Of a stretch of 64,000 nt of DNA, positions 39,060 to 47,164 are shown in pieces (within the stretch, counting starts at the first letter, position 1; each line of letters opens with the position of its first letter). Origin of the DNA: Streptomyces diastatochromogenes (GTDB lineage: Bacteria; Actinomycetota; Actinomycetes; Streptomycetales; Streptomycetaceae). The translations under genes were made by a program, and so were the position numbers. The notes beneath the pieces are model-generated. The model saw only the letters and a list, made by a program, of their open reading frames with translations, had not been told where the DNA came from and searched no databases. Location of the stretch: positions 124,001 to 188,000 of the forward strand of contig NZ_MCGQ01000052.1 in the NCBI RefSeq assembly GCF_002242805.1, read 5' to 3'.

Positions 39060-41453
39060 TCAGCCGGTCGTCAGAGCGGTGTCGTCCACGACGAAGCTGG
39101 TCTGGAGCGAGGAGTCCTCGACTCCGTTGAACTTCAGCGTGACCGTCGAGCCCGCCAGCGAGGACAGGTCGAAGGACTTCTGGCTGTAGCCGGATGCCTT
39201 GTTGAGGTTCGAGTAGGTGGCCAGGGTCTTCGAACCCGCGGTCACCGTCAGCTTGTCGTACTGGGTGCTGGTGGTGGTCTCCGCGGTGTCGATGTGCAGG
39301 TAGAAGGTCAGGGTCGCCTTGCAGCCCGCGGGGATCGTCACCGACTGGGACAGGGTGTCGGTGTGCGAGGAGCCGTAGCCGTCGAGCCAGGCCTTGTAGG
39401 AGCCGCTGTGGGCCGCCTCACCGCTGTCGGTGCCGATGACTCCGCTGGTCGCCGTCCAGCCGGTGCTGCCCGACTCGAAGCCCGGGTTGCTCAGCAGCTG
39501 GGTCGAGGAGCAGCCGCCGCCGGTGGGGTTGACCGTCCAGCCGAAGGTCGCGGTGCCCGTCGCGCCGGTGGAGTCGGTCACCGTGACCGTGGTGCTGGAG
39601 GAACCCGCGGTGGTGGGGGTGCCGGAGATCAGGCCGGTCGAGCTGTTGATCGACAGGCCGGCCGGCAGCCCGGAGGCGCTGTAGGTGAGGGCACCGCTGT
39701 TGGTGCTGCTCGCCTGGATCTGCAGGCTGACCGCGGTGCCGACGGTGGCGGTCTGGCTGCCCGGGTTGGTGACCGTCACCCCGCTGCTCGGCGGGTTGAT
39801 GTGGCTGCCGACGTTGATGCCGGCGAAGGCGTTGCCCACCCCGGCGTACTGGGTGGAGTTGGTGCCGTAGAGGGCTGCTGCCGCGTTGAGGGCGGCGGTG
39901 CGGGCGGCGGCGTAGTTGGTGCTGGACGTCATGTACGTCGTCAGCGCCTTGTACCAGATCTGCAGGGCCGCGGCCCGGCCGATGCCGGTGACGGCGACGC
40001 CGTCGGAGGTCGGGCTGTTGTAGGTGACGCCGTTGATGACCTTGGTGCCGCTGCCCTCGGAGAGCAGGTAGAACATGTGGTTCGCGGGGCCCGAGGAGTA
40101 GTGCACGTCCAGGTTGCCGACGCCGGAGTACCAGCTGTCGGCGGATCCGCCGTCCTTGCTCGGCTTGTCCATGTACCGCAGCGGCGAGCCGTCGCCGTTG
40201 ATGTCGATCTTCTCGCCGATGAGGTAGTCGCCGACGTCCGAGCTGTTGTTGGCGTAGAACTCCACCCCCGTGCCGAAGATGTCGGAGGTCGCCTCGTTCA
40301 GGCCGCCGGACTCGTCGCTGTACTCGAGGCCCGCGGTGTTGGAGGTGACGCCGTGGGTCATCTCGTGGCCGGCGACGTCCAACGAGGTCAGGGCATGCGT
40401 GTTGCCCGAACCGTCGCCGTACGTCATGCAGAAGCAGCTGTCGTCCCAGAAGGCGTTGACGTAACCGCTGCTGTAGTGGACGCGCGAGTAGGCGGCGACG
40501 CCGTCGTTCTTGATGCCGCTGCGACCGAAGGTGTTCTTGTAGAAGTCCCAGGTCTCCTGCGCACCGTAGGCGGCGTCGGCGCCCGCGGTCTGGGTGTTGG
40601 AGCCGGACCCGGTTCCCCAGACGTCGTCGGAGTCGGTCATCAGGGTGCCGGTGCCGGAGGTGCCGTTGTTGAGGCTGTAGGTCTTGTGGCCGCCGCGCGT
40701 GGTGTCGTACAGCTGGTACGTCGAACCGGACAGCGTGGTGGTGAGGCTGACCGAGCCGCTGTACTGGGTGTTGCCGGTGCCCGTCCTGATCGCCTGGTAG
40801 CGGTACAGCTCCTTGCCGGTGGTGGCGTCGGTGATGACGTGGAGCTGGCTGGGCGTGCCGTCGTCCTGGAAGCCGCCGACCACCGTCTCCCAGGCGAGCT
40901 TCGGGGTGCCGTGGCCGGCCCAGATCACCTTGCGGGCGCTGTCGGTGGTGGGCTTCTTCGCGTCGAGGGCCTTCGCTGCCTTGAGGGCCTTGGTCTCGGC
41001 GGCGGACTTGGTGAAGGTCGCGGCGGTGGAAGTGACCTTGATCTTCTGCTTGTTGTTGAAGGTCGTGCTCACGGTGCCCGCGGCCAGGGAGGCGGGCGGG
41101 GTGTGCACGACGAGGTCGCCGCCCAGGACGGGGAGGCCGGCGTAGGTGCGCTCGTAACGCGTGTGCAGCGTGCCGTCGTTGTCCTTGACGACGTCCTTGA
41201 CGACCAGCTTCTCCTGCGCGCCGAGCCCGAGGGTGCGGGCGGTGGCGGCGGTCTTGTCCTTGGCGCTCTTGATCAGCGCGGAGTGCTGGGCGGGGCTGAG
41301 CTTGGCCTCCAGGCCTCCGGTGCGAACCGGGCTGGGGTGCGGGCCTGCGGGCTTGGCGGTCGCCGGGACCGACTGGATGCCGACGGCGAGGAAGGCGGCG
41401 GTGGAGACCAGTGCGGCTCCGACCGTGGCCCGTCTGTGGGGAAGACGTCTCAC
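39060..41453 (-). CDS. secreted M4 (thermolysin-like) metalloprotease with C-terminal Ig-like and jelly-roll modules
   Basis: 797 residues. Order: signal peptide (1 to about 34); FTP/PepSY propeptide to about residue 215; M4 catalytic domain with zinc site HEMTH (363-367) and the third ligand in GGLNEATSDIFG; M4 C-domain with DVHYSSGPANHMFYLL. Then comes an Ig-like putative-binding domain (PGSQTATVGTAVSLQI, He_PIG type), and a ~150-residue galactose-binding-like module from STQLLSNPGFESG. GTG 41453 follows GGAGGAG. The propeptide is removed autocatalytically in this family. The added modules probably target the enzyme to a polymer. Confidence 0.93.
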   Translation of the reverse strand: MRRLPHRRATVGAALVSTAAFLAVGIQSVPATAKPAGPHPSPVRTGGLEAKLSPAQHSALIKSAKDKTAATARTLGLGAQEKLVVKDVVKDNDGTLHTRYERTYAGLPVLGGDLVVHTPPASLAAGTVSTTFNNKQKIKVTSTAATFTKSAAETKALKAAKALDAKKPTTDSARKVIWAGHGTPKLAWETVVGGFQDDGTPSQLHVITDATTGKELYRYQAIRTGTGNTQYSGSVSLTTTLSGSTYQLYDTTRGGHKTYSLNNGTSGTGTLMTDSDDVWGTGSGSNTQTAGADAAYGAQETWDFYKNTFGRSGIKNDGVAAYSRVHYSSGYVNAFWDDSCFCMTYGDGSGNTHALTSLDVAGHEMTHGVTSNTAGLEYSDESGGLNEATSDIFGTGVEFYANNSSDVGDYLIGEKIDINGDGSPLRYMDKPSKDGGSADSWYSGVGNLDVHYSSGPANHMFYLLSEGSGTKVINGVTYNSPTSDGVAVTGIGRAAALQIWYKALTTYMTSSTNYAAARTAALNAAAALYGTNSTQYAGVGNAFAGINVGSHINPPSSGVTVTNPGSQTATVGTAVSLQIQASSTNSGALTYSASGLPAGLSINSSTGLISGTPTTAGSSSTTVTVTDSTGATGTATFGWTVNPTGGGCSSTQLLSNPGFESGSTGWTATSGVIGTDSGEAAHSGSYKAWLDGYGSSHTDTLSQSVTIPAGCKATLTFYLHIDTAETTTSTQYDKLTVTAGSKTLATYSNLNKASGYSQKSFDLSSLAGSTVTLKFNGVEDSSLQTSFVVDDTALTTG

Positions 41454-41710
41454 TCGTACTCCTCCTGCTGCGGCCGCCGGGTCGCGGCCGGTGACAGACC
41501 GGGCAGACGGGTGTGCTGCCCGGGACGAGCTGAGCTGTGCGGGGACCGTGATCCGTGAACACACCTTGGAGGATCCGTGTGCGGGGGGAGGATTTCAGCT
41601 TTGACTCGCACATGTCAGCCACGTCGGGGGCAATCGAGGGTTTTCCCTATGCGGGCGGGGCAGCCCGGGACACTCCCGCCGGTTTGGCCCCCAAGTGCTC
41701 TTGGTCGGGG

Positions 41711-41742
41711 TTGACCTTCACGTAGGGGTCAATGTCTAGCGT
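41711..41742 (+). promoter_or_regulatory. MerR-type promoter with long spacer upstream of the dehydrogenase gene
   Basis: TTGACC (41711-41716) and GGTCAA (41727-41732) form a perfect 6-bp inverted repeat 10 bases apart. TTGACC also serves as -35, and TAGCGT (41737-41742) as -10, giving a 20-base spacer with the dyad inside it. Overlong spacers carrying a dyad are the hallmark of MerR-activated promoters; a MerR gene follows 1.1 kb downstream. The start codon is 7 bases after the -10. Confidence 0.8.
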
Positions 41743-41749
41743 CGCCCGC

Positions 41750-42823
41750 ATGACGTCCTTCACCACAAGCGCGTTGCCGCCTGCCTCTTCCCGCCTCGCC
41801 CGTAACGGTGTGGAGGTCCGACTCGCCGCACGGCCCGACGGGTTCCCCACCCCCGACCACTTCCGGATCGTCACGACGACCGTCCCGGACCCCGCACCTG
41901 GCCAGGTCCTGGTGCGCAACCTGTTCATGTCCCTCGATCCCGGCATGCTTCTGCTGATGTCGGGCGGCTCCCAACTGCCCATACCCGGCTACGAGGTGGG
42001 AGAGGTGATGTACGGGAACGCGGTCGGCGAGGTGGTCGCCTCGGCGGATCCGTCGTTGAGCGAGGGCGACCTGGTCGTGCACCGGCTGGGCTGGCGGGAG
42101 TACGCGGTGGCCGGCGCTGAGGCGTTCCGCCGGGTGGACGAGAGGGCCTACCCGAGCCCGTCCATGCACCTGGGCTTCGGGCTCGTCGCCTACGTCGGGT
42201 TGATGGAGGCGGCTCGACTGCGGCCCGGGGACACGGTCTTCGTCTCCAGTGCGGCCGGGGCCACCGGGGGCCTCGCCGGGCAGATCGCGCGACTCAAGGG
42301 CGCGGCCCGGGTGATCGGCAGCGCGGGGTCGCCGGAGAAGGTGGCCCACCTGACCGGCACGCTCGGGTTCGACGCGGCCTTCGACTACCACGACGGTCCC
42401 GTACTGGACCGGCTGCGCGCGGCGGCGCCGGACGGCATCGACGTGTACTTCGACAATGTGGGCGGCGAGCAGTTGCGGGCCGCCGTCGAGGTGATGAACG
42501 AGCACGGCCGCATCGCGGTGTGCGGGGCGCTCAACCGGCAGCGCACGGGCCGTCCCGACGACGGGCCCGGTGACCTGCTGAGCGTCGCGGCCAAGCGCCT
42601 GACGATCCGGGGCTTCACCCTTTTCGACCACCTGGACCGGGCCGCGGAGTTCGGTGAGCAGTTCCGCGGCTGGCTGCGCGAGGGATCCATCGTCTACGAC
42701 GAGACGGTGGTCGAAGGGCTGGCCGCTGCGCCGCAGGCGCTCCTGGACCTGGTCGGCGGCCGGTACACCGGGAAGACCGTGGTCCGCCTCACCGATGCGG
42801 CTGGGCGAACGCCGGTAGCCTGA
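41750..42823 (+). CDS. zinc-free medium-chain (CurA/PTGR-like) NADPH-dependent reductase
   Basis: 357 residues from ATG 41750; the upstream in-frame ATG at 41732 lies in the operator. The N-terminal part shows the leukotriene B4 dehydrogenase/YncB pattern (LAARPDGFPTPDHFRIV, VLVRNLFMSLDPGML). The nucleotide-binding motif is VFVSSAAGATGGLAGQIARLKG with the AxxGxxG turn, and VDVYFDNVGGEQL follows as usual. Zinc ligands are absent. Such enzymes reduce alpha,beta-unsaturated carbonyls. The MerR gene 24 bp downstream and the MerR-type promoter suggest induction by an electrophile. Confidence 0.9.
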   Translation: MTSFTTSALPPASSRLARNGVEVRLAARPDGFPTPDHFRIVTTTVPDPAPGQVLVRNLFMSLDPGMLLLMSGGSQLPIPGYEVGEVMYGNAVGEVVASADPSLSEGDLVVHRLGWREYAVAGAEAFRRVDERAYPSPSMHLGFGLVAYVGLMEAARLRPGDTVFVSSAAGATGGLAGQIARLKGAARVIGSAGSPEKVAHLTGTLGFDAAFDYHDGPVLDRLRAAAPDGIDVYFDNVGGEQLRAAVEVMNEHGRIAVCGALNRQRTGRPDDGPGDLLSVAAKRLTIRGFTLFDHLDRAAEFGEQFRGWLREGSIVYDETVVEGLAAAPQALLDLVGGRYTGKTVVRLTDAAGRTPVA

Positions 42824-42847
42824 GCGGGAGTTCAAAGGGGGAGACGG

Positions 42848-43240
42848 ATGCTGATCGGCGAGCTGGCGGCACGGACGGGCACGACGACCCGCGCCCTGCG
42901 CTACTACGAGGAGCAGGGCCTGCTGGAGTCCGCCCGGACGTCGGCCGGTTACCGCGTCTACGGCCCGGTCGCGGAGACCCGGGTCCACAACGTCCGCGAC
43001 CTGCTGGCCTCCGGGTTCACCGTCGAGGACGTGAAGTCGTTCGTGCGGTACCTCGACACCGATCTGCCGGAGGTCTTCACCTACTCCCCGGCGTGCGCCG
43101 ACAACTATGACGTGGGCGCACGCCGGGTGGCCGAGCTGGAGGAGAGGATCGCGGCGCTCACGAGGATGCGCGACGTCCTCGTCCATCGAATGCCCTGGCT
43201 GGCGGCGCCCGGCGAGGCCGCGGAGCAGGGCGCCGCCTGA
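42848..43240 (+). CDS. MerR-family transcriptional activator
   Basis: 130 residues. MLIGELAARTGTTTRALRYYEEQGLLESARTSAGYRVY is a complete MerR DNA-binding region with wing; the remainder is the dimerisation helix (RRVAELEERIAALTRMRDVL). A single Cys (in SPACADNYD) makes metal sensing unlikely and favours an organic or redox signal. AAAGGGGGAG precedes the ATG. It is the second gene of the dehydrogenase operon and likely controls the promoter at 41711-41742. Confidence 0.92.
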   Translation: MLIGELAARTGTTTRALRYYEEQGLLESARTSAGYRVYGPVAETRVHNVRDLLASGFTVEDVKSFVRYLDTDLPEVFTYSPACADNYDVGARRVAELEERIAALTRMRDVLVHRMPWLAAPGEAAEQGAA

Positions 43241-43248
43241 CCGGCACC

Positions 43249-43277
43249 ATGCCAACTTGTCTGGTCAAGTTTGGCAT
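43249..43277. promoter_or_regulatory. imperfect inverted repeat downstream of merR
   Basis: ATGCCAA-CTTG pairs with CAAG-(T)-TTGGCAT across a 6-base loop, with one bulged base. It begins 9 bp after the MerR stop and 114 bp before the phosphoesterase start. It can serve as a terminator. The central ACTTGTCTGGTCAAGT also matches 12 of 16 bases of the DasR consensus, which is suggestive only. Confidence 0.45.
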
Positions 43278-43390
43278 CGGTTCTTCCGTTCGACAGCGTG
43301 GACCGATACCCATGTCCCGTTCATCGTGCACAGCCGGGCCGTACGGCCCACACCCTCACGACACCCTCTTGAACGGGACGAGGTACACGC

Positions 43391-45193
43391 ATGCGAATGC
43401 GCTGGAGATCCCTCGGCGGGCTGCTGGCCCTCCTCGGCGCACTGATCGTCTGTACTCCCCCGGCCCACGCGGCCGGGAGCAGCGGCAATCTGATCGTCAA
43501 CGGCGATGCGGAGGCCGGCGGCTACTGCACCGACGACTGGGCCGCGGCCACCACGGTGCCGGGCTGGACCACCGAGGCCGGCGGCCCGGACGTCATGTGC
43601 CACACCGCCGGGTCCTTCGGGCTGCCCGGCGACGGCAAGGCCCCCGGCAAGGCCTTCTTCGGGCCCGGCAACTTCGGTGACGGCTCGATGTCACAGACCG
43701 TGGACGTCTCCTCGGCGGCCTCGGCCGTCGACGGCGGCGGCGTGAGCTACAACCTCTCCGGCTGGCTCGGCGGCTGGACGACCTACGGCGGTTATGTCGC
43801 GGTAGGCCTGCACTTCCACGACGCGAGCGGCCACCCGCTCGGCGCGACGGCCAAGCTGCCGACGGTCTCGGCGTCCGACCGGGGCCTGGCCACCAAGTTC
43901 CTGTCCCGCAGCGCCACCGGCACGGTGCCCGCGGGGACCCGGTCGATCCAGGTCGAGGTGCAGTTCCTGTCGACGTCGCACGAGACCGGCTACCTCGACA
44001 ACCTCTCCCTCACCCTGAACACCCCGGTCACCGCGCCGGCCCCGCTCGCCCCGCCCGCGTCGCAGGTGCCCGGCTACGACCACGTGTTCATGGTCATGAT
44101 GGAGAACACCGACTACTCCGCGGTCATGAACGACCCGGCCGACACGCCCTACATGCACAGCCTGATGGCCCAGGGCGCGACGCTGACCGACTTCCACGGC
44201 GTCTACCACCCGAGCGACGAGAACTACCTCGCCGTCGCCGGCGGCGACACCTACGCCAAGGGCGCCACGTACTGGCCCAACATCAACTCCCCGCAGCGCA
44301 ACCTGGGCGACACCCTGGAGGACGCCGGGAAGAGCTGGAAGGCCTACGAACAGGGCATGGGCACGCCCTGCAACACCAAGAACAACAACGACAGTTACTA
44401 CGAGCCCGATGACGCCCCGTTCATCAACTACACCGACATCAGCGGCAACGCGTCGCGCTGCGCCGCCCACCTGTTCGACACCTCGCAGCTGACCACCGAC
44501 CTGCAGTCGGCCGCGACCACGCCGAACTTCTCCTGGATCGCCGCCGACGACTACTACGACGGCGAGGCCTCCGGCAACGGCAACGCCACCAGCCTCAAGA
44601 CGCAGGACGGCTGGCTGAAGCAGACCCTCGCCCCGGTGCTGTCCTCTCCCGCCTGGACCCAGCAGCGCTCGCTGCTCGTCCTGACCTGGGACGAGAGCAA
44701 CAGCGAGGCGTACAACCACATCGTGACCACGGTCGTCGGCTCCCAGGGCACCGTTCCGGCCGGGACCAACAGCCCGGTCCACTACGACCACTACGGCATC
44801 GCCCGCACGATCGAGGCGGCCCTCGGCCTGCCCGGCCTGACGGCCAACGACACCTACGCGACGCCGCTGAACGCCGCCTTCGCACCGTCCACGGCGACGG
44901 CACCGACGCTCACCGGCGACCTGAACGCGGTCGCGAACGGCGGCAACGTCACGTTCCGGTACGCGGTCCCGTCCGCCGCGCAGGTCAGCGCGAAGAACTG
45001 GATCGGCATCTACCCGGCCGGGGTCACCCCGGGCCAGAAGTCCGCACTGACCTGGGCCTACACGCCCAACGCCAGCGGCGCGGCCACCTTCTCCACCGGC
45101 AAGCTGAGCGGCGCGGGCAAGTACGACGTGTACTACCTCGCCAATGACGGCTACTCGGTGCTGGCCGGACCGTTCTCGCTGACCGTGGACTGA
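43391..45193 (+). CDS. secreted phosphoesterase (acid phosphatase/phospholipase C superfamily)
   Basis: 600 residues. Signal peptide with cleavage near AHA-A (residue 28). The first ~215 residues form a beta-sandwich module (NLIVNGDAEAGGYCTDDW, then GYLDNLSLTL). The catalytic domain starts VPGYDHVFMVMMENTDYSAVMND, where Glu-Asn-(Thr) is the phosphoesterase-family metal/nucleophile site, with FHGVYHPSDENYLAVAGG and VLTWDESNSEAYNHI following. A final ~110 residues (LTGDLNAVANGGNVTFRYAV, WIGIYPAG) look like an Ig-like SKICH-type domain. It probably releases phosphate from extracellular esters. No clear PHO box array was seen upstream. Confidence 0.88.
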   Translation: MRMRWRSLGGLLALLGALIVCTPPAHAAGSSGNLIVNGDAEAGGYCTDDWAAATTVPGWTTEAGGPDVMCHTAGSFGLPGDGKAPGKAFFGPGNFGDGSMSQTVDVSSAASAVDGGGVSYNLSGWLGGWTTYGGYVAVGLHFHDASGHPLGATAKLPTVSASDRGLATKFLSRSATGTVPAGTRSIQVEVQFLSTSHETGYLDNLSLTLNTPVTAPAPLAPPASQVPGYDHVFMVMMENTDYSAVMNDPADTPYMHSLMAQGATLTDFHGVYHPSDENYLAVAGGDTYAKGATYWPNINSPQRNLGDTLEDAGKSWKAYEQGMGTPCNTKNNNDSYYEPDDAPFINYTDISGNASRCAAHLFDTSQLTTDLQSAATTPNFSWIAADDYYDGEASGNGNATSLKTQDGWLKQTLAPVLSSPAWTQQRSLLVLTWDESNSEAYNHIVTTVVGSQGTVPAGTNSPVHYDHYGIARTIEAALGLPGLTANDTYATPLNAAFAPSTATAPTLTGDLNAVANGGNVTFRYAVPSAAQVSAKNWIGIYPAGVTPGQKSALTWAYTPNASGAATFSTGKLSGAGKYDVYYLANDGYSVLAGPFSLTVD

Positions 45194-45205
45194 TCGGGTC
45201 CACCC

Positions 45206-45506
45206 TCAGTTCGGCGCGCCGGGCGGAACCCGGGGCAGCGGGTCGAGCCGTACCGTACGCGGGTCGGCCAGGTAGGCGTCGATCAACTCGGCTGCCATGA
45301 CCTGCTGTTCCCGGGCCTCCACCGGCCTGAGGGTGTCGGCGAGTCGCCAGCTGCAGCTCGCTGGAGCCGAGGCCCTGGGAGAGGGAGACGGTGAGCAGGA
45401 ACGGCTCGTCGAAGCGGCGGATGCCCAACAGCAGCCGCTCCGGGCCGCTTTCGAGGTCGGGCACGAGGTCGAGGAAGTCGGGGGCGCGGGTGTTCTCGCC
45501 GGTTAC
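45206..45506 (-). pseudogene. small gene broken by a frameshift
   Basis: Two minus-strand frames each carry half of what reads as one protein. The first half (TGENTRAPDFLDLVPDLE, RRFDEPFLLTVSLSQGLGSS) ends around 45355. The second half runs in another frame from a Trp codon at 45349-45347 (WRLADTLRPVEAREQQVMAA, ending RVPPGAPN) to the stop at 45206. The switch lies within about 45347-45358. No good start codon is seen at 45506; GTG 45464 is the only in-frame candidate. Family unknown. Either the gene is dead, the read has an indel, or the ribosome shifts. It occupies most of the 401-base gap before the next gene. Confidence 0.5.
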
Positions 45507-45594
45507 GCGGGCCTCTCGGTCGGTGCGGGTCCGGGACGCATCGTGCCAGGCCCCACCTGCGCGCCGTGATCGGATCGTTGTTACCGTGCACCGC

Positions 45595-47097
45595 GTGTCT
45601 GACTCCTCACGCGATACCGCACAGGGCGCCGGCTGGGGCCCGTCCGAACGCGGCACCTACCAGCAGCTCATGCCCGACCATGTCGAGAAGCTGTCGTGGC
45701 TGAATCCGAAGACCCTGCTGGCCGCCCGCAACGGAGTGCTGGCGTCCTGGTTCGGCGACCCGACGGGCCGTACCCGCAGCCGCCTGGTGGCCCGGCAGGC
45801 CGAGGCGGGAGCACCCGCCGACAAGGTGGTCCGGCAGGAGGTGCCGGACCGGTTCTCCTTCATGGTCTTCGGCGACACCGGCGAGGGCGACGACTCCCAG
45901 TACGCCGTCGTGCCGGGCTTTCTGAAGATGAGTCAGGGCACGGAGTTCGCGGTGATCGCGAGCGATGTCATCTATCCCGTCGGCAGCGCGGACGACTACG
46001 GCGTCAAGTTCTTCCGGCCGTACCAGGCCTACCCGGCGCCCGTCTACGCGATCCCGGGCAACCACGACTGGTACGAGGACCTCGGCGCGTTCATGCGCGT
46101 CTTCTGCGCCGATGCCCCGCCGCCCGCCACCGAGCCCGCGCCCCGCCCGCTCGGCCGGGCCTGGTGGCGTGCCCTGCTCTGGCACCGGGCACACCCGGCG
46201 GACGGGCAACACCTCGCCGACGCACGGAAGTTGCGGTCGGCTCCGGGACAACAGGCCGTACAGCCGGGGCCGTACTGGGCGATCGATGCCGGTCCGGTGC
46301 GGATCGTCGGCATCGACACCGGGCTGCTGGGCACGATCGACGCCGAACAGGGCGCCTGGCTGCGGGAGGTCTCCCGCGGGCCGAAGCCGAAGATTCTGAT
46401 CACCGGCTCGCCGCTGTACGTGGACGGCGAGCACCACCCCTGTGCCATCGAGGGCGGCGGCACGGTCGACGACATCGTCCGCGACCCGGCGCACCACTAC
46501 GTGGCCGCCATCGGCGGCGACATCCACAACTACCAGCGCTACCCGGTCGACGTGGACGGCCGGACCGTCCAGTACGTGGTCGCGGGTGGCGGCGGCGCGT
46601 TCATGCACGCCACCCACACCATCCCGCGGGTTTCGGTCGCGGGCGTCACCGAGCGGGACTTCCGCTGCTATCCGCTGCGCGGCGACTCGCTGGCCTTCTA
46701 CAGCCGCCTGTACGGCCGCCGCCTGCGCCTGCGCCGCTTCTTCACCCTCACCGAGTCCGAGGCGACGGCCGTCGTCGCCGAACGGCTCGGCATCGAGCCG
46801 GGCCGGGCGCCCAGCCCGGACACCCGGGTCACCCGGCGCACCCGCCTGGTCGCGAGCCTGCTGGGCACCGGTGGCCGCCCCGACCGCGCCTCCCGGTTCC
46901 GGCTGCCCGTGCGCAAGATCTACACCCAGCTGTTCTCGCCCGCCTCCGACACCTACAGCCCGCCGTTCTTCAAGTGCTTCCTGCGTCTGGACGTCACCCC
47001 GGAGGCGGTACGGCTGCGCTGCTTCGCGGCGACCGGCAACCTCGCCCAGGAACTCGATCCGCCGGTCGAGGACGAGGTCACCATCCCGCTGAAGTGA
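45595..47097 (+). CDS. calcineurin-like metallophosphoesterase
   Basis: 500 residues from GTG 45595 (GTG 45586 is also in frame). The metal-binding motifs appear in order: FMVFGDTGEGD, YAIPGNHDWYED, and GGDIHNYQRYPVDV late in the domain. ILITGSPLYVDGEHH precedes the last His motif. No signal peptide is visible, so it is presumably cytoplasmic. The C-terminal ~130 residues carry a Leu/Arg-rich region and a final beta-rich part. TACCGT at 45582-45587 lies 7 bases before GTG 45595, suggesting leaderless expression. Substrate unknown; nucleotides or phosphoproteins are possible. Confidence 0.9.
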   Translation: MSDSSRDTAQGAGWGPSERGTYQQLMPDHVEKLSWLNPKTLLAARNGVLASWFGDPTGRTRSRLVARQAEAGAPADKVVRQEVPDRFSFMVFGDTGEGDDSQYAVVPGFLKMSQGTEFAVIASDVIYPVGSADDYGVKFFRPYQAYPAPVYAIPGNHDWYEDLGAFMRVFCADAPPPATEPAPRPLGRAWWRALLWHRAHPADGQHLADARKLRSAPGQQAVQPGPYWAIDAGPVRIVGIDTGLLGTIDAEQGAWLREVSRGPKPKILITGSPLYVDGEHHPCAIEGGGTVDDIVRDPAHHYVAAIGGDIHNYQRYPVDVDGRTVQYVVAGGGGAFMHATHTIPRVSVAGVTERDFRCYPLRGDSLAFYSRLYGRRLRLRRFFTLTESEATAVVAERLGIEPGRAPSPDTRVTRRTRLVASLLGTGGRPDRASRFRLPVRKIYTQLFSPASDTYSPPFFKCFLRLDVTPEAVRLRCFAATGNLAQELDPPVEDEVTIPLK

Positions 47098-47164
47098 TCA
47101 CACGGTTGTCACACTGGCCTGCCAGAATCGGGGCAGAACCGACGTACGACCGATGGAGGAGCCC

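Noticed and set aside
39048..41558. 836-residue open frame antisense to the M4 protease gene
   Set aside because: Repetitive Gly/Val/Ala/Asp composition typical of an antisense shadow; the M4 motifs on the other strand are unambiguous.
43278..43390. PHO box upstream of the phosphoesterase gene
   Set aside because: Only one GTTCATC-like heptamer is present; PhoP sites need repeated 11-bp units.
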